Part shown: positions 33,505 to 42,803 of the stretch, in pieces | Numbering within the stretch: position 1 is the first letter of the stretch | Layout: every line of letters begins with the position of its first letter | Assembly (NCBI GenBank): GCA_030527165.1 | Contig: JAUNBH010000004.1 | Span: forward strand, 11,241-56,235 | Direction of reading: 5' to 3' | Origin: Clostridia bacterium | GTDB lineage: Bacteria; Bacillota; Clostridia; Christensenellales; CAG-138 | DNA: 44,995 nt | Notes under the pieces: generated by a model | The model's database searches: none | Seen by the model: only the letters and a program-made list of their open reading frames with translations | What the model was told of the DNA's origin: nothing | Translations under genes and position numbers: made by a program

Positions 33505-33630
33505 GCATTGGTGTCGCCGCAGGAGAGCGCTTATTCGCATTATGTCGCATGAACGCCGTCGTTTGCGGGCGTAAACGGCAGGAAAAGCGCGTAACGCGCA
33601 GAATAACACCGCTGAGGAGTGAGATTGGAC

Positions 33631-35412
33631 ATGCCTGCTTTTTCAGATGCATGGCTTGCGGAGCTAAAGAGCAAGAATGACATTGTTTCCCTTGTTTCCG
33701 AGTACGTAGACCTGCGAAAAAAAGGGAAGCGGTTTTGGGGCTGCTGTCCGTTTCATACTGAGAAAACTCCGTCTTTTTCTGTCTCTCCTGATAATCAGAT
33801 GTTCTACTGCTTCGGTTGTCACGCGGGAGGGGGGATGGTGCAATTCGTCATGCAGATTGAGCGCCTCCAGTACGCCGAAGCGATAGCGCTCTTGGCTCGC
33901 AGGGCGAACATGGAGATGCCGGACGAGATAAACAGTGAAAAGCTGCGAAACGACAGGGCGCGCAAGGAGCGACTGTATACGGTGTGCAAGGACGCTGCGC
34001 TGTTTTACCACAGGATACTCTTTTCAGCTGACGGCGCGCATGCCCGGGAGTATCTCAGCGCACGCGGCATCGACCTGAGGACTTGCAAGCGCTTTGGGTT
34101 GGGTTACGCGCCCGATGGCTTTGAATACACCTTGAATTATCTGCGCGCTAAAGGTCACAGCGATGAGGACATAGTTCATGCAGGGCTTGCGAACAAGGGC
34201 AGGGACGGCCGCGCGTATGACGCATACCGCGACCGTATAGTTTTCCCAATAGTCACCACTATGACGCGCGTAGTCGGATTTGGCGCGAGGACGCTGCGCA
34301 AGGATGTAACGCCCAAATACATCAATACCGGCGAAACTCAGATATACTATAAGCGCGACAATGTGTACGGCCTCAATTTGCTACGGGGGAGGCAGCTCGC
34401 GGACATCATAGTGACGGAGGGCTATTTGGACGTAATATCTCTGCACGCTAACGGAGTGGACAATGCGGTTGCATCTCTGGGCACGGCGCTTACGGACAGG
34501 CAGGCGCGCTTGATTCGCAGGTATGCTGATAAAATCTATCTCGCATATGACGGTGATGCCGCGGGGCGCGCCGCAACCTTGAAGGCGGCGGATGTGCTCG
34601 CCAAAGAGGGCGTTGATGTAAGAGTCATAGTCATTCCGGACGAGCTGGATCCGGACGATTTTATCCGGCAGCGCGGCAAGCAGGCGTTCCTGGATTTGAA
34701 GTACGCCGCGATTACAGCGACCGAGTTCAAGCTCAGTCACGCTGCGCGGGAATATGACATGAGCGATATAAACGACAGGGAGAAGTACGCGAAGCGCGCT
34801 TGCGCAATTATCGCCAATCTCGAGCCGGTTGCAAGGCCGCGCTACATTGAGTACGTCGCTAAACTGACGGGCTTGCCTATAAATTCGATCAGGGAGCAAT
34901 GCCAGGCAGGAGAACGTGGGGAAACGGAGAATAACGCTGTTGTAAAAAGGCATAATAGAGAAAAAACGGTAGAAGATGCAAATTTGCGTGACGGTGCAGA
35001 GGCGCTGCTGCTGTCGTGCATGGCTGCCAGTCGCGAGTCGGCGTACATAATTCGGGACTGCAGGTTGTACCGGGACGGCGATATGTTTGCATCGCGTGCC
35101 AACAGCGCCATAGCGCGGCAGTTGATCGCCGCGTACGACAGGGCTGCGACGCCGGATGTTGCGCTGATATTGTCGGGTTTGGAGGAAGACGCGAGCGCAC
35201 AGGTGGTCAAGGAACTTGACTCACCCATGAATGCTACGGAAGCGGACGTCATCACGCGCGAGTGTCTTACGCGATTAGAGGTGATTCACTTGCAGGAGCG
35301 GAAGCAGCAGCTGCTCGAGGCGCTCAAAGTTGCCGCTGAGGTGGACAAGCCTCAGCTTCTCAAGGAGATTGGCGGCGTTATTCAGAGGATTGATGCATTA
35401 AGGAAGGTGTAG
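33631..35412 (+). CDS. dnaG: DNA primase
   Basis: A 593-residue primase. The N-terminal zinc-binding domain is visible as [15 protein letters not shown] followed by CFGCHAGG. The catalytic TOPRIM core contains [12 protein letters not shown] and [12 protein letters not shown], and the C-terminal region should bind the replicative helicase. ATG 33631 is the conventional start. An in-frame TTG at 33625 sits at a better distance (five bases) from GAGGAG (33614-33619) and would add two residues. It forms the conserved macromolecular-synthesis pair with rpoD, seven bases downstream; rpsU, the third classical member, is not adjacent here. Confidence 0.96.
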   Translation: MPAFSDAWLAELKSKNDIVSLVSEYVDLRKKGKRFWGCCPFHTEKTPSFSVSPDNQMFYCFGCHAGGGMVQFVMQIERLQYAEAIALLARRANMEMPDEINSEKLRNDRARKERLYTVCKDAALFYHRILFSADGAHAREYLSARGIDLRTCKRFGLGYAPDGFEYTLNYLRAKGHSDEDIVHAGLANKGRDGRAYDAYRDRIVFPIVTTMTRVVGFGARTLRKDVTPKYINTGETQIYYKRDNVYGLNLLRGRQLADIIVTEGYLDVISLHANGVDNAVASLGTALTDRQARLIRRYADKIYLAYDGDAAGRAATLKAADVLAKEGVDVRVIVIPDELDPDDFIRQRGKQAFLDLKYAAITATEFKLSHAAREYDMSDINDREKYAKRACAIIANLEPVARPRYIEYVAKLTGLPINSIREQCQAGERGETENNAVVKRHNREKTVEDANLRDGAEALLLSCMAASRESAYIIRDCRLYRDGDMFASRANSAIARQLIAAYDRAATPDVALILSGLEEDASAQVVKELDSPMNATEADVITRECLTRLEVIHLQERKQQLLEALKVAAEVDKPQLLKEIGGVIQRIDALRKV

Positions 35413-35419
35413 GCAGGGT

Positions 35420-36508
35420 ATGGAAGTACAGAACGCTACGGTCACGGAAAGAGTCATGCAGCTTTTGGAGACGGCAAAGCTCCAAGGTTACATTACTTAC
35501 AAGGAAATAATGGATTCGCTCGAGGATATGGACATTGACGCGGAGCAGATGGAGAAGATATATGAGCTCTTTGAAACTGCCGGCATCAGTGTTCGTGACG
35601 AGGCGGAAGTGATTGATTCTGCCAATCAACCTGACGAGATAATCAAAATAGAGGAGGAACTGGGCAGCTCCGAGGGCATAGGCATTGACGACCCCGTTCG
35701 CATGTATCTCAAGGAGATAGGGAAGATACCCCTGCTCGACGCACAGCAGGAGGTGGAGATAGCCAAGCGGATGTCTGAGGGTGACGAGGAGGCGAGGCGG
35801 CAGTTGTCAGAGGCCAACCTTCGCTTGGTGGTGAGCGTCGCAAAGAAATACGTAGGCAAAGGACTGCTTTTCCTGGATTTGATACAGGAGGGCAACATCG
35901 GTCTTATAAAGGCGGTGGAGAAGTTCGACTACCGCAAGGGATACAAGTTCTCCACATATGCTACATGGTGGATAAGGCAGGCTATAACACGCGCCATTGC
36001 CGACCAGGCACGCACCATACGGATACCGGTGCACATGGTTGAGACCATAAACAAGCTCATACGCTGCCAGCGCCAGCTGATTCAGGAATTGGGCCGCGAA
36101 CCGCGGCCGGAGGAGATAGCGGAGGAGATGGGTATAACTGTTGAGAAGGTGCGCGAGATCAAGAAGATAGCGCAGGAGCCCGTTTCCTTGGAAACCCCAA
36201 TAGGCGAGGAGGACGACAGCCGTCTTGCGGACTTCCTGCCCGATGAGGACGCATTGGCGCCTGCTGACGCCGCTTCATACGCCCTGTTGCGGGAGCAACT
36301 GTTGGAAGTTTTGGATACGTTGACCCCGCGCGAGGAGATGGTATTGCGCCTTAGATTCGGACTTGACGATGGTAAAAACCGCACGCTTGAGGAGGTTGGC
36401 AGAGAGTTCAAGGTAACGCGCGAACGCATAAGGCAGATAGAGGCAAAGGCGCTGCGCAAGCTGCGTCACCCGAGCCGCAGTAAGCGTCTGAAGGATTTCC
36501 TGGACTGA
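35420..36508 (+). CDS. rpoD: RNA polymerase primary sigma factor (sigma-A)
   Basis: A 362-residue housekeeping sigma factor. A short region 1.1 (about residues 1-75) precedes region 1.2 ([17 protein letters not shown]). Region 2, with the -10-binding helix, contains [18 protein letters not shown]. Region 4 ends with the helix-turn-helix [18 protein letters not shown] that contacts the -35 box. It is the short Firmicute form. Its gene follows dnaG after seven bases and ends in a strong terminator. The -35 preference seen in this window (many TTGC boxes) concerns this protein's region 4. Confidence 0.98.
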   Translation: MEVQNATVTERVMQLLETAKLQGYITYKEIMDSLEDMDIDAEQMEKIYELFETAGISVRDEAEVIDSANQPDEIIKIEEELGSSEGIGIDDPVRMYLKEIGKIPLLDAQQEVEIAKRMSEGDEEARRQLSEANLRLVVSVAKKYVGKGLLFLDLIQEGNIGLIKAVEKFDYRKGYKFSTYATWWIRQAITRAIADQARTIRIPVHMVETINKLIRCQRQLIQELGREPRPEEIAEEMGITVEKVREIKKIAQEPVSLETPIGEEDDSRLADFLPDEDALAPADAASYALLREQLLEVLDTLTPREEMVLRLRFGLDDGKNRTLEEVGREFKVTRERIRQIEAKALRKLRHPSRSKRLKDFLD

Positions 36509-36528
36509 TTATGGCTGCATACGACATG

Positions 36529-36553
36529 GGGAGTGCGGACTCGCACTCCTTTT
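36529..36553 (+). terminator. Terminator of dnaG-rpoD
   Basis: A perfect 8-bp stem (36530-36537 with 36542-36549), GACT loop, then TTTT. It lies about 20 bases after the rpoD stop. Confidence 0.9.
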
Positions 36554-36600
36554 CTGGTGAGCCCGCATTGTGCGGAAACAGTGCGCTGTTCTCGCGGAGA

Positions 36601-36840
36601 CTACTCGTTCCCGCGTTCCTTGCGCTTCGAGCGTTGCTTAGACCTGAGATAGCGTTCGACGTACAGCAATACGGCGTTGACCATGCACACGCCGCCTAAT
36701 ACATAGGTCGAAATGCGGACAAAGTCGCTCCGCAGCAGGCTCAGCACGGGATTGTATATGTCGAGTATTGTGAATACTATAAGGCACACCGACAGTATAA
36801 AGGTGATGTGCGGAAACAGCTTTTTAAACAGTGCTATCAT
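36601..36840 (-). CDS. Small membrane protein, unknown function
   Basis: A 79-residue protein with two hydrophobic segments, FILSVCLIVFTILDIY and YVLGGVCMVNAVLLYV, and a very basic C-terminal tail rich in Lys and Arg. I do not recognise a family. The ATG at 36840 is chosen because GAGG lies six bases upstream; an in-frame ATG at 36852 overlaps the stop of the upstream glycosidase gene by one base and would add four residues. The tight junction makes it part of a two-gene operon with that gene. The tail probably faces the cytoplasm. Confidence 0.7.
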   Translation of the reverse strand: MIALFKKLFPHITFILSVCLIVFTILDIYNPVLSLLRSDFVRISTYVLGGVCMVNAVLLYVERYLRSKQRSKRKERGNE

Positions 36841-36851
36841 ATTATACCTCA

Positions 36852-37868
36852 TCAAGCGTCGGGTTCGCAGAAGTAGATTATATCGCCGACGCGCCGTACG
36901 TCCTCGGGCGGGTTATTGTACATCGTGCCGTTATACGCCATTGTAGCGCTGACGCCGCCGTCGAGATTATATGCTACTTTGCAGCCCAGCTCGTAGAACA
37001 GTATCGACATATCGCTCAGCGTCATTCCGTCTGAGTATCCCGCCTGTCTTCCGTCGACAACAAGCATGCAATAGTGCCCGGGCTCGTAGTAGCCTATGGC
37101 GACTCGCGGATTCGCGCGCATGAGCGTGCTGTTGAAGGTCGTCTTTGCTTCACCGGACTCAGTGAGCAGCGACGGGCCGAAGCACCATGCCTGGTACGCG
37201 CCGTGCGTCTTTATGTAGTCGAGATCAAGTTCATCAGGCCCGTAGACGGCGAGCGTGCCGTCGTTGTAGAGCACCGCGACGTCCGTATCGCTCAGCACTT
37301 CCCGGTACAGAACTCCATTGCGTATCACGAGGCCTTGATTTCCGAATTGACAGTAGTCGCCCGAAAACGCCACGAGCGCGTTGTTGTCCTCGGCAATCTC
37401 ATATACCCATTTGGGACTGTACTCTGCAAAGCTGCCGGACGCAAAGGCGGTTCTCAAGCATGAGAGCTCGCGGATATAAATATCAGTGAGAAAGTAGGTT
37501 ATGCCATTCTCCTGCACCTGTGTTATGGTGAAGCTGATGTTCTCGCTCTTGTACGAGTTCTCGGTGACGATTGGGGTTTCGCCTATCGCCAGGAGCATGT
37601 CGCCCACGGCCTCGCCGAACATTCCGGCGTATTGCGGATTCTCGGTGGGGTCGGGCGTAGGCGTAATATCGCTCGGATTCGGTGTTGTCAAATCCGCAGT
37701 AGCAGTAGGCTCCACATAGGGCGAGAGAGTCGGCAGCTGCACCGGGTCAATCGGCTCGGCATCCTTGAGGAAATTCAGATAATAAAACGAACCCAGCAGC
37801 ACGCCTATGACGGCAATGTCGATGGCAATAGCTGCGAGCGGATGCAGGGCGGGCTTTCTCTCTTTCAC
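36852..37868 (-). CDS. Membrane-anchored phosphodiester glycosidase family protein (NAGPA-like)
   Basis: A 338-residue protein. A single N-terminal membrane anchor (about residues 12-31) is followed by a Pro/Thr-rich linker (about 45-75), and then an extracytoplasmic domain of the phosphodiester glycosidase type. Landmarks are LVAFSGDYCQ, YCMLVVDGRQAGYSDGMTL and YNLDGGVSATMAYNG near the C-terminus. Relatives act on sugar-phosphodiesters, such as the mannose-6-phosphate uncovering enzyme, or are annotated as exopolysaccharide proteins. A wall-polymer substrate is plausible given the teichoic-type operon elsewhere, but this is inference. The GTG start at 37868 has GGAGG six bases upstream. Confidence 0.83.
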   Translation of the reverse strand: MKERKPALHPLAAIAIDIAVIGVLLGSFYYLNFLKDAEPIDPVQLPTLSPYVEPTATADLTTPNPSDITPTPDPTENPQYAGMFGEAVGDMLLAIGETPIVTENSYKSENISFTITQVQENGITYFLTDIYIRELSCLRTAFASGSFAEYSPKWVYEIAEDNNALVAFSGDYCQFGNQGLVIRNGVLYREVLSDTDVAVLYNDGTLAVYGPDELDLDYIKTHGAYQAWCFGPSLLTESGEAKTTFNSTLMRANPRVAIGYYEPGHYCMLVVDGRQAGYSDGMTLSDMSILFYELGCKVAYNLDGGVSATMAYNGTMYNNPPEDVRRVGDIIYFCEPDA

Positions 37869-37922
37869 GGAGCACCTCCAAATCAGCGCTAACGTATTTC
37901 ACCTTCAAAACAAAGTCGAAAC

Positions 37923-37951
37923 ATTCTAACACGGCGCATATGGAACCGCAA
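37923..37951 (-). promoter_or_regulatory. Promoter of the glycosidase/small membrane protein operon
   Basis: On the minus strand TTGCGG (37951-37946), 17 bases, TAGAAT (37928-37923). It gives a leader of about 48 bases before the GTG at 37868. It diverges from the rpmB promoter. Confidence 0.65.
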
Positions 37952-38007
37952 TAGACAAACTGTGAAATTCGTCTGTGGCTGCGAGCGAAAATATATGTTT
38001 TTTCCGG

Positions 38008-38036
38008 TTGCAATGCTTTTGGACGCATGATAGAAT
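38008..38036 (+). promoter_or_regulatory. rpmB promoter
   Basis: TTGCAA (38008-38013), 17 bases, TAGAAT (38031-38036) with an extended -10 TGA. The ATG follows at 38078. Confidence 0.78.
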
Positions 38037-38077
38037 ACCTGTGTTTTGATGTTTTCGCAGACAAGGAGGTGTTTACG

Positions 38078-38269
38078 ATGGGTAGGTATTGTGAGGTCTG
38101 CAAGAAGGGCGTTATGTCCGGCAACAACGTCAGCCATTCAAACCGGAAGACAAGGCGCAGTTGGGCGCCCAATGTACAGAGGGTCAGCGTGGTAGTCAAC
38201 GGTACGGCGAAGAAGATGTGCGTTTGCACGCGTTGTCTGCGTTCACAGAAGGTTCAGCGCGCCGTTTAA
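38078..38269 (+). CDS. rpmB: Ribosomal protein bL28 (zinc-binding form)
   Basis: A 63-residue large-subunit ribosomal protein. The core [17 protein letters not shown] is the L28 signature. Cysteine pairs CEVC at residues 5-8 and CTRC near residue 52 form the zinc ribbon of the C+ type. AAGGAGGT sits eight bases before ATG 38078. It is monocistronic with its own promoter and terminator. Confidence 0.96.
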   Translation: MGRYCEVCKKGVMSGNNVSHSNRKTRRSWAPNVQRVSVVVNGTAKKMCVCTRCLRSQKVQRAV

Positions 38270-38295
38270 CGGCCGAATGAGCAACTGCGATTTAG

Positions 38296-38320
38296 GCACG
38301 GCTGTCGCCGTGCTTTTTTT
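38296..38320 (+). terminator. Terminator of rpmB
   Basis: A 6-bp stem GCACGG/CCGTGC (38296-38301, 38308-38313) with a six-base loop and seven T residues. Confidence 0.9.
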
Positions 38321-38323
38321 GCA

Positions 38324-38521
38324 TCAACGTCTAAGTGCTATGCAGACGGCAGCCAGTATGCCGATGATCGCAATCAACAGCCACACAGGCGCGACAAGCA
38401 TCACGATCAAACCGGCGACGATGCACGCAACCAACGCGATTACCGCGGCGTTCCGATCAGCACGGCGTCGTTTCGGCTTTTGACAACTCTTTCTTCTCAA
38501 TAGATAAATTAGCTCGTTCAT
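38324..38521 (-). CDS. Small two-span membrane protein, unknown function
   Basis: A 65-residue protein. A basic N-terminal third (RRKSCQKPKRRRADR) precedes two hydrophobic segments (VIALVACIVAGLIVML and WLLIAIIGILAAVCIAL) separated by a short turn. The ATG at 38521 is chosen because GGAGG lies five bases upstream. I do not recognise a family. It is transcribed away from spoIVB and toward rpmB. Confidence 0.65.
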   Translation of the reverse strand: MNELIYLLRRKSCQKPKRRRADRNAAVIALVACIVAGLIVMLVAPVWLLIAIIGILAAVCIALRR

Positions 38522-38677
38522 TTCTGCCTCCATATATGAACATATGTCGACTGCAGAGCGAGTGTTCGCAAAAAAGCTTCGTTTTGAAATTTGTACAAGC
38601 GATAGCATTATTTATCGCGTCTTCGGCGCATATTCCGGGGACACTATTATCTGAAGTTTTGATGAGGTGATCTAAAA

Positions 38678-39958
38678 ATGAAAAAGCTGAGGAACGCTAT
38701 TGTCAAAGCGCTGGGCGCATTACTCGCGGCGCTGCTCTGCGTCTACAACACCGGTGCAGAGATGGAATGGCTTCGTGCGCTGCCGCGAGAACTCTATGTT
38801 TACGACGGCGCGACCATAGAATCACTCCTTGAACCGCCGGGTTCCATTGGATTCTACAAGGCGAACGACGCGGAAGTGTCTTTGTCGCAGAGCCAAACGC
38901 TCAGCGACGTCTTGGGCGAGGGAGTTGTAAACGCTCAGATTAAGCTCTACGGCGTTTTGCCTGTCGGCGGGATACAGCTCACACAGCGCGATCACACAGT
39001 CGTCATGCCGGGCGGCCTTGCCGTGGGGATACACATTGTCACCGATGGACTGCTGGTGGTAGGATTTGGCCAGTTCGAGACGAGCGACGGTTACTTGTCG
39101 CCTGCGAAACTGTCCGGAGTGAAGGCGGGCGACGTGATAGTGGAGGCGGATTCGGTGCCTCTTAAAACTGCCGCACAGCTTTCGGAGATCGTGGCGAACA
39201 GCACTGCTGATGTAGAGCTGTTGATAGAGCGCGGCGGCCGCAGCATGCTTATAGTGGCGCGACCGCTCGAGGACGTCATGGACGGGAAGCGAAAGCTGGG
39301 GTTGTGGATAAGGGACGATACGGCGGGAATAGGTACGCTGTCCATGGTCGATATGACCGACAACGGATACGGCGCGCTCGGTCATGCAGTGCGCGATGCA
39401 GATACAGGCGCCGAGATACAGCTCAGAAGCGGGGTGTTGCTAAAAGCATCTATAATGGGCGTAAGCAAGAGCGTAAAGGGGACTCCGGGTGAGATAAAGG
39501 GTTCATTTAGTCTCAACGACGACGTTATTGGCAGCATAAGGGCGACAAATGAGTTCGGCATATATGGATTTTTGGAGGAACAGTGGACTAATCCGCTGTA
39601 CCCGAGCGGCGTTGAACTCGCGTACCCAGAGGAGGCTCGCCTCGGCCGGGCTCAAATACTCGCATCAGTGGACGATTCAGGCGTAGCGGCATATGAATGC
39701 CGCATAGTCAAAGTGTACAGGCAAAGCGAGTGTGCACCGCGCGGCATGGTCATTGAAGTGACGGATGAGCGGTTGCTCGACAAGACGGGCGGAGTAGTAC
39801 AGGGCATGAGCGGGAGCCCGCTGTTGCAGGACGGGAAACTGCTCGGCGTAGTGACACACGTTTTGATAAACGAGCCCGCCAAGGGTTATTGCCTGTACGC
39901 CTATTGGATGTACAAGCTAATTGAGAGCAGCGTGAGCGCTGCAGCGATGGTGGGGTAA
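38678..39958 (+). CDS. spoIVB: SpoIVB serine peptidase
   Basis: A 426-residue sporulation protease. An N-terminal hydrophobic signal/anchor is followed by a PDZ domain with GIHIVTDGLLVVGF and KAGDVIVEADSVPL, and then the S55 peptidase domain (LGLWIRDDTAGIGTL). The residues at the catalytic positions reported for B. subtilis fall at the same numbers here: His236 (ALGHAV), Asp363 (VTDERLL) and Ser378 (GMSGSPLL). In Bacillus the forespore-made SpoIVB cleaves SpoIVFA to trigger sigma-K activation. GAGGTGATCT before the ATG is a long match to the 16S anti-Shine-Dalgarno. No clear forespore promoter could be read in the 156-base upstream gap. spo0A, often next, is not here. Confidence 0.96.
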   Translation: MKKLRNAIVKALGALLAALLCVYNTGAEMEWLRALPRELYVYDGATIESLLEPPGSIGFYKANDAEVSLSQSQTLSDVLGEGVVNAQIKLYGVLPVGGIQLTQRDHTVVMPGGLAVGIHIVTDGLLVVGFGQFETSDGYLSPAKLSGVKAGDVIVEADSVPLKTAAQLSEIVANSTADVELLIERGGRSMLIVARPLEDVMDGKRKLGLWIRDDTAGIGTLSMVDMTDNGYGALGHAVRDADTGAEIQLRSGVLLKASIMGVSKSVKGTPGEIKGSFSLNDDVIGSIRATNEFGIYGFLEEQWTNPLYPSGVELAYPEEARLGRAQILASVDDSGVAAYECRIVKVYRQSECAPRGMVIEVTDERLLDKTGGVVQGMSGSPLLQDGKLLGVVTHVLINEPAKGYCLYAYWMYKLIESSVSAAAMVG

Positions 39959-40052
39959 AAGGCTCGGCAAACGGTGCGGCCAACGCTGTGTACACGCGTC
40001 TGTCACAGCATAAACACCAGCTTTTCCTCGTAGAAATAGTCGAGGTGAACGA

Positions 40053-40634
40053 GTGAAAAAGCTAAAGAATACTGCGTCTGATGAAGCAGAAAAGCGACGC
40101 CGCGACGCCATGAAGTGGATGGCGCTGTGCGTGCTGTACGCCGTTGGAGTGTTCGTTGGAGTCGGTGTAGCCGGCAGGTATGCTGACGGTATTGGTTTTA
40201 CGCCCGGCTTCAGTATAGGAATTGGCGTGGCGCTGCTCAGAGCGGCGTTGACGCTTGGCGCCGGCGTGCTGTCTGCGTGCCTTTGCGCCATATGGCTGCC
40301 GGGCATCCTCTTGGCGTTGTTCGTGTCAGTTGCGCGCGGGGCGCTGGCATTCATGTCGATATGGGCATTGGTATCGCTAATGAGCGGGTTTGAGGGCGCG
40401 CTGTTAATTCTGCTCGTCGCACTGGGCGAGGTTTTGGCTACTCTGCCACTGTTCAGCATGTTTGTGCGTGCAATGGGGCTGTGGTCATACAGGGCGTTTG
40501 AATGTGGCGCGGATGTTGCTGAGCCGGGCGCTCTCATGCCGAGTGCCGGGGAGTGCGGCTTGTTCACGCTATCGCTGATTGTAAACGGCGTCGTGGTTCC
40601 CTGGGTGTACGCGCAAATCCAATTGACGATATGA
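40053..40634 (+). CDS. Multi-span membrane protein, possibly SpoIIM-like
   Basis: A 193-residue protein with about five hydrophobic segments. The central stretch, from a membrane span through VARGALAFM to FEGALLILLVALGEVLATLP, lines up by eye with stage II sporulation protein M in spacing and in the Gly-rich turn. The family motif is not strong enough to be sure. Location supports the idea: it lies between spoIVB and deoB, and spoIIM is near deoB in several Firmicutes. SpoIIM belongs to the engulfment machinery with SpoIID and SpoIIP. The GTG start at 40053 has GAGGTG six bases upstream. Confidence 0.5.
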   Translation: MKKLKNTASDEAEKRRRDAMKWMALCVLYAVGVFVGVGVAGRYADGIGFTPGFSIGIGVALLRAALTLGAGVLSACLCAIWLPGILLALFVSVARGALAFMSIWALVSLMSGFEGALLILLVALGEVLATLPLFSMFVRAMGLWSYRAFECGADVAEPGALMPSAGECGLFTLSLIVNGVVVPWVYAQIQLTI

Positions 40635-40658
40635 GCCGCGCGGTTGTAGAATGTATTC

Positions 40659-40665
40659 GAGGTGA
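40659..40665 (+). promoter_or_regulatory. Ribosome-binding site deciding the deoB start
   Basis: GAGGTGA lies five bases before TTG 40671. The tempting GTG start at 40662 is part of this Shine-Dalgarno sequence and therefore unlikely to be used. Confidence 0.75.
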
Positions 40666-40670
40666 TTTTG

Positions 40671-41849
40671 TTGAAAAGAAGGGTAATACTGATTGTATTG
40701 GATAGCGTAGGTATAGGCGCTCTGCCGGACGCTGCGGAGTTTGGCGACGTCGGTTCCAACACGCTCGGCAATATCTACAAGGCGAGGAAGCGCCTCGAGC
40801 TGCCGAATCTATACGCGCTTGGATTGGCAAATATAGAGGGTTCAGGACTCCCGTCGTGCACTTGCGAACCGATGGGCGCGTACGGTAGGGCGATGGAGCT
40901 GACGAAAGCTAAGGACACCACAAGCGGCCACTGGGAGCTCGCCGGCCTCTGTATGGACAGGCCTTTTCAGGTCTTTCCCAACGGCTTTCCGCGCGAATTG
41001 GTTGAGGCGTTTGAAAGCAGAATAGGGCGTAAGACGCTTTGTAACGCGCCGGCTTCGGGCACGGTCGTCATTCAGCAGTATGGAGACGAGCATGTGCGCA
41101 CCGGCAGTCCCATAGTTTACACGTCTGCCGACAGCGTGTTTCAGATTGCGGCGCATGAGGGCGTCATACCGCTTGACGAACTCTATGACATGTGCAAGAC
41201 AGCGCGCAGTCTGCTGAATGAAGAGTTCTTCGTGGGCAGGGTCATAGCGCGTCCGTTTATAGGCGCAGACGGTAATTATACGCGCACTGAGAACAGGCGC
41301 GATTACGCTGTGCCGCCAACCGGAGACACGGTGCTCGACGCAATGCTACGCAACGCTCTTGTGACTGTAGCTGTCGGGAAAATCGAGGACATATTCGCTC
41401 ACCGAGGCATATCTGTTGCGAATCACACCAAGAACAACCGCGACGGCATAGAGGCCACGATAGAGTACATGAGCGCCGGAACGGGGGATTTCATATTCAC
41501 CAATTTGGTCGATTTCGATATGCTTTATGGCCATAGGAACGATGTGGAGGGCTACGCGCGCGCACTGGAGTACTTTGATGCGCAGCTGCCGAGGATTATT
41601 GGCGCCATGCAGGCTGGGGATATGCTCATGCTCACCGCTGACCATGGCTGCGACCCTACGCACCCCGGCACTGACCACACGCGGGAGTACATACCTGTAC
41701 TGGCGTACGGAGCTATGGTACTGCGCAATACGAATCTTGGGACGCTGAGGAGCTTTGCGGACATAGGAGCCACGGCGTACGAGTATCTCACAGGTGAGCC
41801 TTGGGGTGTGGGGGCTTCGTTCTTGTCCGAGCTCATCGGGGCAGAATGA
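40671..41849 (+). CDS. deoB: Phosphopentomutase
   Basis: A 392-residue alkaline-phosphatase-superfamily enzyme that interconverts (deoxy)ribose-1-phosphate and 5-phosphate in nucleoside salvage. Metal-binding and active-site segments are visible: LDSVGIGALPDA at the start, the nucleophile Thr in DTTSGHWELAG, LTADHGCDPTHPGTDHTREY near the end. The TTG start at 40671 gives the usual N-terminus (MKRRVILIVLDS); other frames are excluded by the ribosome-binding site. Cytidine deaminase elsewhere in the window belongs to the same salvage theme, though not to the same operon. Confidence 0.95.
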   Translation: MKRRVILIVLDSVGIGALPDAAEFGDVGSNTLGNIYKARKRLELPNLYALGLANIEGSGLPSCTCEPMGAYGRAMELTKAKDTTSGHWELAGLCMDRPFQVFPNGFPRELVEAFESRIGRKTLCNAPASGTVVIQQYGDEHVRTGSPIVYTSADSVFQIAAHEGVIPLDELYDMCKTARSLLNEEFFVGRVIARPFIGADGNYTRTENRRDYAVPPTGDTVLDAMLRNALVTVAVGKIEDIFAHRGISVANHTKNNRDGIEATIEYMSAGTGDFIFTNLVDFDMLYGHRNDVEGYARALEYFDAQLPRIIGAMQAGDMLMLTADHGCDPTHPGTDHTREYIPVLAYGAMVLRNTNLGTLRSFADIGATAYEYLTGEPWGVGASFLSELIGAE

Positions 41850-41915
41850 GGCGCGCTACTGCTGACAAGTGACATAGTGTGGCGCAAATGGGCAGGCCAC
41901 ATAAGGAGGCATATA

Positions 41916-42050
41916 ATGCGATTGCCATGTCGTCGTGTTGAGCTTCGCGCATCCCGACCAGTCCAGTTCTTTCAAACGAAAAGTACGCGGCAGAAGCAGG
42001 CAGTTCAACTGCACTTGACATGGCTGAAAAGCGACGCTATGCTCGAATAG
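41916..42050 (+). CDS. Possible small protein, 44 residues
   Basis: A frame of 44 codons starting with ATG six bases after a perfect AAGGAGG (41903-41909). The product is rich in Arg, Lys and Gln and has no recognisable family, membrane span or signal. It fills most of the gap between deoB and the lipoprotein gene and covers that gene's predicted promoter. The strong ribosome-binding site is the only positive evidence; it may be spurious or part of an inserted repeat. Confidence 0.3.
   Translation: MRLPCRRVELRASRPVQFFQTKSTRQKQAVQLHLTWLKSDAMLE
42015..42043 (+). promoter_or_regulatory. Promoter of the lipoprotein gene
   Basis: TTGACA (42015-42020), 17 bases, TATGCT (42038-42043). Start codon at 42087. 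Confidence 0.7.
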
Positions 42051-42086
42051 AATCCTCAACACGATCCAAAGACGGAGGAGAAACCG

Positions 42087-42782
42087 ATGAAACGCACGAT
42101 TTGCATACTGACGGCGCTGCTGCTGGTGCCGCTGCTGGCGGCCTGCGGCGGGGAGAGCAACACGGACGGCACGACCCTGCGCGGCACCTGGTACGAGGAG
42201 GATGCCGCCGGCGTGCTGACATTCGGCGAAACGGACGGCACTTCGGAGGAAAACGCCTACCTCGCCGCTCATTCTTCCTTTACCTACGAGACTGAGGACG
42301 GCACTTTGCGCTTCACCAACGCCGAAGGCGAGACCGTTGAAACAACTTACGAGCTGAAGGCTGAGACGCTGATCGTGACTGTTGGCGGCGAGACGCACAC
42401 CTACCTTCGTGACTTGACCTATGTCGCGCCGGGCACCGCAGACCCGGTCGAAACTCCCAGCGAGTCGCCCACCGAGCAGCCCACCGAACCGCCGACGGAG
42501 ACAATGAATCTGATAGACTATCTCATTGGCACATGGGAAGCGCCGTACGACGGAGAAACGCTGGTGTACACCTTCAACGCCGACGGTACGGGGACCCTCG
42601 TCAACAGCGCTTTCCCGATTGTGATTCCGATGACCTTCAGCATAGAGGGAGATGTCATCACCGTGGTCACCACGGCCTTTGGCAATACCGATACCGGCAG
42701 TGCGACCTTTGACGCCGCCTCGGACGTCCTCATACTGACCAACGGCGACGGTGAGACCCTCGTCATGACCCGCGTCGAATAG
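42087..42782 (+). CDS. Lipoprotein with two lipocalin-like domains
   Basis: A 231-residue exported lipoprotein: basic start, hydrophobic stretch and lipobox LLAAC with Cys20. Two related beta-rich halves each begin with a LxGTW-type motif (LRGTWYEED near residue 31 and LIGTWEAPYDG near 147) and repeat the pattern of a GTxxF strand and a TTYELK or ITVVTT strand. They are joined by a Pro/Thr/Glu linker. Such domains occur in many gut-type clostridial lipoproteins of unknown function. Isoleucine is less biased to ATA (4 of 10) than in the housekeeping genes. GGAGGAG precedes ATG 42087. It has its own promoter and terminator. Confidence 0.78.
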   Translation: MKRTICILTALLLVPLLAACGGESNTDGTTLRGTWYEEDAAGVLTFGETDGTSEENAYLAAHSSFTYETEDGTLRFTNAEGETVETTYELKAETLIVTVGGETHTYLRDLTYVAPGTADPVETPSESPTEQPTEPPTETMNLIDYLIGTWEAPYDGETLVYTFNADGTGTLVNSAFPIVIPMTFSIEGDVITVVTTAFGNTDTGSATFDAASDVLILTNGDGETLVMTRVE

Positions 42783-42803
42783 TTTTACGCTACATATGCT
42801 AAA

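Noticed and set aside
36563..36575. Hairpin CCGCA/TGCGG as a terminator for the minus-strand operon
   Set aside because: The stem is only five bases with a three-base loop and lacks a T run on either strand.
40662..40670. GTG start for deoB
   Set aside because: The GTG is inside the Shine-Dalgarno sequence; TTG 40671 has the right spacing and gives the family's normal N-terminus.
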